Of a stretch of 46,309 nucleotides of DNA, positions 43,082 through 46,309 are shown piece after piece. The stretch lies in NCBI GenBank assembly GCA_000403295.2, contig KE159613.1, forward strand, positions 7,008 to 53,316, given 5' to 3'. The notes under the pieces are model-generated. The model was not told the DNA's origin, ran no database searches, and saw nothing but the letters and a program-made list of their open reading frames with translations. The translations under genes and the position numbers were made by a program. This DNA comes from Lachnospiraceae bacterium M18-1. Lineage in GTDB: Bacteria; Bacillota; Clostridia; Lachnospirales; Lachnospiraceae. Numbering within the stretch: position 1 is the stretch's first letter; each line of letters opens with the position of its first letter.

Positions 43082-44239
43082 CTATTGTAATCGGATCTGT
43101 ATGTTCTTTTTTATTCCAATGTATTCTTTCAACCTGACAGCCTGAAAGGATTCCAGTATCTTCTGATGCTTTTGTTCCATACTCAGATGCATCCCTTCCC
43201 ACAATCTTCCCCATGTCTCCATTATCTGTGCAATCATGTGCCCGATCTGGATCAGGTAATAATGGTTTTTGATCCCCTGGTAGTTTTTACTGAACAAGTG
43301 CTTCAAATAATATCCCTGATTCTTTTGCGTATTAAACCCTTCATTTTCTATTTTCCAGCGCATCCGCCCCTTCTCCACCAGATCGCATACATTCTTTTTT
43401 CTCACCGGCAGACTTGTCAAAAAACAGAACGACTTTTTTTCCTCACGTTCGATTTTGCACATCCCTCTTTTTATGGTCCGTTTCAGTTCCTCACCATACT
43501 CCATCAAATTGATTTTACATCCGTTATAGTCAATCTCATTTACATAATCATACCAGTATCGGCCATTTTTTATTTTCGTTTCCTTTCGGTTCTTTTCCAA
43601 GTCTTTCAGTTTTCTATATTCCTTTCCTACTGTCGGGATACTTCCCTCCTTAAATCGGATCAGATACTGCCACCGGTATTCCCCGCATTTCCGGAAAAAT
43701 GGCTCACATGCATACAGGCTGTCCGCACATAGGCAGATATTTAATCTTGGAAACTGCTTCTTCAGCTTTTCCATCAGTCTCACACCTGCTTTCCTTTCGC
43801 AGTCCTGCTTGTCCATCTCTTTCCCATCATTTTCCACAAATTCGGTCATAATACTTACTACAATCTTGGGATGCAATACCAACTTTGCCTCCAGGACATA
43901 GTAATAATTCTCGCGGTATTCTTCCGGCTTGCCTTTGTGATGGATCCGGTACATGCATTTCGGATCCAGCGGCTTACGGCTGCTGTGTAACTGGGTCCCG
44001 TCTAAAATGATCTGCCAGTGTTTCTCTCCAATTCGCGCCCCTTGGAACGCCTTGCTCCGCAGCAGGCGGTACACCAGTTTCCAAATGACTTCCTGCAGAG
44101 ATTCCGGCTCCAATTTTTCCAGATACCGGTTGATGGTCTCCCAGTAAGGGAGCTCGCGGACGGTTTCTTCCTCTGCGCATAGTTCCCAGATATTTTCAAT
44201 CATGAGATCCGAATTGAATTCTTCACTTGTTTTTCTCAT
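43082..44239 (-). CDS. DDE transposase, 5'-interrupted by an IS1634-family element
   Basis: A 385-aa frame with IILDGTQLHSS (first Asp), ICLCADSLYACEP (second Asp) and MRWKIENEGFNTQKNQGYYLKH (Glu, in part) of a DDE transposase. I cannot name its family with certainty. The frame has no good ribosome binding site at ATG 44239, and in-frame codons (GFYISS) continue upstream until a TAA that belongs to the adjacent IS. The first 95 bp of the visible 5' region recur at 46215-46309, so the original gene continues beyond the window and this copy lacks its true N-terminus. Confidence 0.75.
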   Translation of the reverse strand: MRKTSEEFNSDLMIENIWELCAEEETVRELPYWETINRYLEKLEPESLQEVIWKLVYRLLRSKAFQGARIGEKHWQIILDGTQLHSSRKPLDPKCMYRIHHKGKPEEYRENYYYVLEAKLVLHPKIVVSIMTEFVENDGKEMDKQDCERKAGVRLMEKLKKQFPRLNICLCADSLYACEPFFRKCGEYRWQYLIRFKEGSIPTVGKEYRKLKDLEKNRKETKIKNGRYWYDYVNEIDYNGCKINLMEYGEELKRTIKRGMCKIEREEKKSFCFLTSLPVRKKNVCDLVEKGRMRWKIENEGFNTQKNQGYYLKHLFSKNYQGIKNHYYLIQIGHMIAQIMETWGRLWEGMHLSMEQKHQKILESFQAVRLKEYIGIKKNIQIRLQ

Positions 44240-44244
44240 ACTGC
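44150..44244 (-). repeat. Long direct repeat, copy 1 (target duplication)
   Basis: These 95 bp are identical to 46215-46309. They are part of the interrupted transposase gene (from SSMRKTSEEFN to about ETVREL) and lie on the left side of the IS1634-family element. Confidence 0.9.
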
Positions 44245-44283
44245 TGATGTAAAATCCTGTCTTTGACAGTTAGTAGATTAAAC

Positions 44284-44322
44284 AATCGCTGTATCCCTTG
44301 TATTTTCTGGGTTACAGCGATT
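44284..44322 (-). terminator. Transposase terminator hairpin
   Basis: AATCGCTGTA (44284-44293) and TACAGCGATT (44313-44322) are perfect inverted partners; on the minus strand the stem is followed by GTTTAATC. It lies 28 bp after the transposase stop codon. Confidence 0.6.
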
Positions 44323-44349
44323 ATTGTCGTTGTTACGAAATATAGTAAT

Positions 44350-46077
44350 TTATTCTTTCCCTTTACTTTTTTTCTGAATGGTTCTCATGCTGCTTTTGGT
44401 TATGAATTGATAATCCGTTCGGAAACCACAGACTTCATGGAGAGCATCCGTGATAAACTCTCGTCTGTATAGTGGGATAAATCCCTGTTCCTGTATTTCG
44501 GCGAAATTCATTGCTTTTAGTGTATCTAATAATTCTCCGCAGGTGTACTTATAATCCAGTTTTTTCTCAAGAAAACGGTAGAGTGTTAATGCGAGAAAAC
44601 AAATCAGGAAATGTGCTCTGATCCGGTTTTCATCCTGTAAATAAACAGGTCTTGCAGAAAAATCTGTTTTCATAATCCGGAAACATTCCTCGATCTGCCA
44701 TCTGCCCTCACTTACTTTCAGGATATCACTGACCTCATCATCCAAAAGGTCTGTGCATACTGCATAGAGTCCGTCGTATCCAGCCTCCTCAGAAATCTTC
44801 TTCTCATCCAGATAATATTGGATATCAGCAGCTTCCCCTTCTTCTGTAACTGCTGTTTTTCCAATAAACCGGGCCGGGTCATTGGGATTTTTCCGGTTCT
44901 TTTTGGACTTCCCTGAATCCAGCATCTTCTGTGCCCGCTCTACCTGTTTGTCACGGATCGATTTCTGATAAAGGGCATATTTCGGAGAATACGTGATGAT
45001 CAGGCGCTGATGCAGTTTCTTTGTTGTATAGGGTTCGTCTTTGTAATAAAGCCCTTTGTCATCCTCAGAAAGCTTTGTGATATCGACAGGTGTATCATCA
45101 GATACTCTTTTAAAGCCCTGCGGATTTAACGCCCATTCTTTTTCTTCTTTCTTCAGCTTTTTGATGGACTGAGTTACGATATAAGCTCGTTCCCCCATGT
45201 GATTATATTCCCTGATGGATTCAGAACCCAGTCCGGCATCACTGCAATAAATGAATTTCTGGCATTCGAAATCCCCAAGGACTTTCTTTTCTAATGGCTT
45301 CAGGGATGTCTGTTCATTTGCATTTCCCGGAAAGAGAGAGAAAGCAAGGGGGATTCCATCCCCGTCCATAAACAGCCCCATTTGGATGATTGGGTTTGGT
45401 CTGTGTTCTTTACTTTTTCCGTATTTTTTGATGCCATCTTCCTGTTCGATTTCGAAGTAATAATTCGAGCAGTCATAATAAAGGATCTTGTCATTCCTCT
45501 TTCCAAGATAGTGGCTGTTTTTATAGACTTCTGCCTGGATGAGGTCACATTCAGCCCCAAGGACATCCAATGCCCGGTACACATCATGGAGTTTGTAAGA
45601 AGGTTTCTCTAAAAACTCAGATGCTGCCTTGTAAGAAGAACGCTTGCTGCAAGGCTCCAGAATCCTTGTATAGATCAAGTCAGACAGAATTGCATTGATA
45701 TCATACTTGAATTTATATTTCTGTTTTAACTTCCGGCAGATCTTATTCATTTGCAGCTGATAATAAACGGATTGGATAAAAAGATAGCCGCCGCGGAAGA
45801 AGGTCTGTTTACCATAATCTAATTGCCTGTCAGCGTGGAATGGAATCAATACTGTTTTTGCTTCTTTTTCCTTTTTATATTTTTCAGTTTCTATTTTCGC
45901 TTCATTTTTTGCCCATGCAACCACTTCCTCTCTTGTAGGGCCATGCTCAGGAAGAAGCTGTTCTAAAGTTCCCAGCTTGCGGACAATTGTAGAAGTAGTG
46001 CTTCCATTTGCTTTTACATACGATTTGCAGATATAAAAGGACTCTGCATTTTTAGATTTTGTTATGTGAAGATTCAT
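44350..46077 (-). CDS. IS1634 family transposase
   Basis: A 575-aa transposase with ILYYDCSNYYFEIE (first Asp), FIYCSDAGLGSESIR (second Asp) and WQIEECFRIMKTDF (Glu). The same blocks occur in the 619-aa transposase at 32336-34195, but overall divergence is large. GGGAGGGATGATAT precedes ATG and a TATAAT lies upstream, close to the element end. It is intact and presumably active or recently active, since the flanking duplication is still identical. Confidence 0.92.
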   Translation of the reverse strand: MNLHITKSKNAESFYICKSYVKANGSTTSTIVRKLGTLEQLLPEHGPTREEVVAWAKNEAKIETEKYKKEKEAKTVLIPFHADRQLDYGKQTFFRGGYLFIQSVYYQLQMNKICRKLKQKYKFKYDINAILSDLIYTRILEPCSKRSSYKAASEFLEKPSYKLHDVYRALDVLGAECDLIQAEVYKNSHYLGKRNDKILYYDCSNYYFEIEQEDGIKKYGKSKEHRPNPIIQMGLFMDGDGIPLAFSLFPGNANEQTSLKPLEKKVLGDFECQKFIYCSDAGLGSESIREYNHMGERAYIVTQSIKKLKKEEKEWALNPQGFKRVSDDTPVDITKLSEDDKGLYYKDEPYTTKKLHQRLIITYSPKYALYQKSIRDKQVERAQKMLDSGKSKKNRKNPNDPARFIGKTAVTEEGEAADIQYYLDEKKISEEAGYDGLYAVCTDLLDDEVSDILKVSEGRWQIEECFRIMKTDFSARPVYLQDENRIRAHFLICFLALTLYRFLEKKLDYKYTCGELLDTLKAMNFAEIQEQGFIPLYRREFITDALHEVCGFRTDYQFITKSSMRTIQKKSKGKE

Positions 46078-46214
46078 ATATCATCCCTCCCACCTCTTAT
46101 TATATCACACAATAACATAAAATACCATATATAAAAACAAATATTTTGACACAAAAAAAGCAGGTTTTGTGCGACCTGCGAGTACTTTTTGGATTATTCA
46201 GTTGTCAAACTCCC

Positions 46215-46309
46215 GAGCTCGCGGACGGTTTCTTCCTCTGCGCATAGTTCCCAGATATTTTCAATCATGAGATCCGAATTGAATTCTTCACTTGTTTTTC
46301 TCATACTGC
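46215..46309 (-). repeat. Long direct repeat, copy 2, and start of interrupted transposase gene
   Basis: Identical to 44150-44244 and running off the window end, so the full duplication is at least 95 bp. It contains the 5' side of the interrupted DDE transposase gene, whose upstream part lies beyond the window. Confidence 0.9.

Larger units (their letters stand above)
44257..46214 (-). mobile_element. Insertion sequence, IS1634 family (copy 2)
   Basis: About 1.96 kb between the two 95-bp repeats. TTTGACA (44262-44268) and its inverted copy TGTCAAA (46203-46209) are the only clear terminal repeats. The right edge is set by the end of homology at 46214; the left edge is approximate (44245-44261). 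It contains one transposase and two end-proximal hairpins (44284-44322 and 46160-46179) that may block read-through. Confidence 0.7.

Overview
The window looks like a chromosomal segment of a Gram-positive, anaerobic gut-type Clostridia, most likely a Lachnospiraceae. I infer this from gene content (PurN-PurD, VanZ-like and DUF4358-type proteins, MBOAT/DHHW acetylation genes, a monofunctional GT51 transglycosylase, class-typical L13/S9), strong AGGAGG ribosome binding sites and moderate GC content. No tRNA, rRNA or CRISPR array was seen.

Layout. 1-0.5 kb: the 3' part of a tyrosine recombinase followed by tandem 11-bp repeats, the edge of an integrated element. 0.66-2.5 kb: a complete IS (IS1182-like DDE transposase, 17-bp terminal inverted repeats) ending about 10 bp upstream of the ribosome binding site of an ABC exporter (2.5-5.6 kb). 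5.7-9.0 kb: a large membrane-anchored coiled-coil surface protein. 9.1-13.7 kb: a probable extracellular-polymer O-acetylation cluster (SGNH hydrolase, DUF4358-like protein, MBOAT acyltransferase, DHHW/AlgJ-like protein, PilZ c-di-GMP receptor). 13.9-21.9 kb: thioredoxin, de novo purine genes (purE, purM and an in-frame purN-purD fusion), an M29 aminopeptidase with a long N-terminal extension, small membrane proteins, VanZ-like protein and pyrE. 22.0-28.1 kb: a two-component system, a MacB/FtsX-type ABC transporter and a GT51 transglycosylase, with three 11-bp direct repeats in the ABC promoter. 28.3-30.0 kb: a GNAT acetyltransferase, a structured intergenic element and the rplM-rpsI operon with a consensus promoter.

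30.0-37.45 kb is an AT-rich mobile region inserted exactly at the 3' end of rpsI. A 17-bp near-repeat of the rpsI terminus lies at its far end, paired 11-bp repeats lie just inside both ends, and the presumed original rpsI terminator lies just outside. Inside are a ribbon-helix-helix-like protein, an HExxH protein, small ORFs, a frameshifted gene, an IS1634-family IS, an IS200-type IS, a type I toxin/antisense RNA module, a serine recombinase and a GNAT protein. No tyrosine integrase remains, so the element is probably decayed or non-autonomous.

37.7-39.0 kb holds two broken convergent genes (HTH protein with a frameshift; PLD-like nuclease with a nonsense codon). 39.1-42.8 kb holds a LysR regulator, a divergent membrane/SGNH-like protein and a dihydropyrimidinase-type amidohydrolase. 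43.1-46.3 kb is a transposase gene interrupted by a second IS1634-family element flanked by an identical direct repeat of at least 95 bp, the long target duplication for which IS1634 itself is known.
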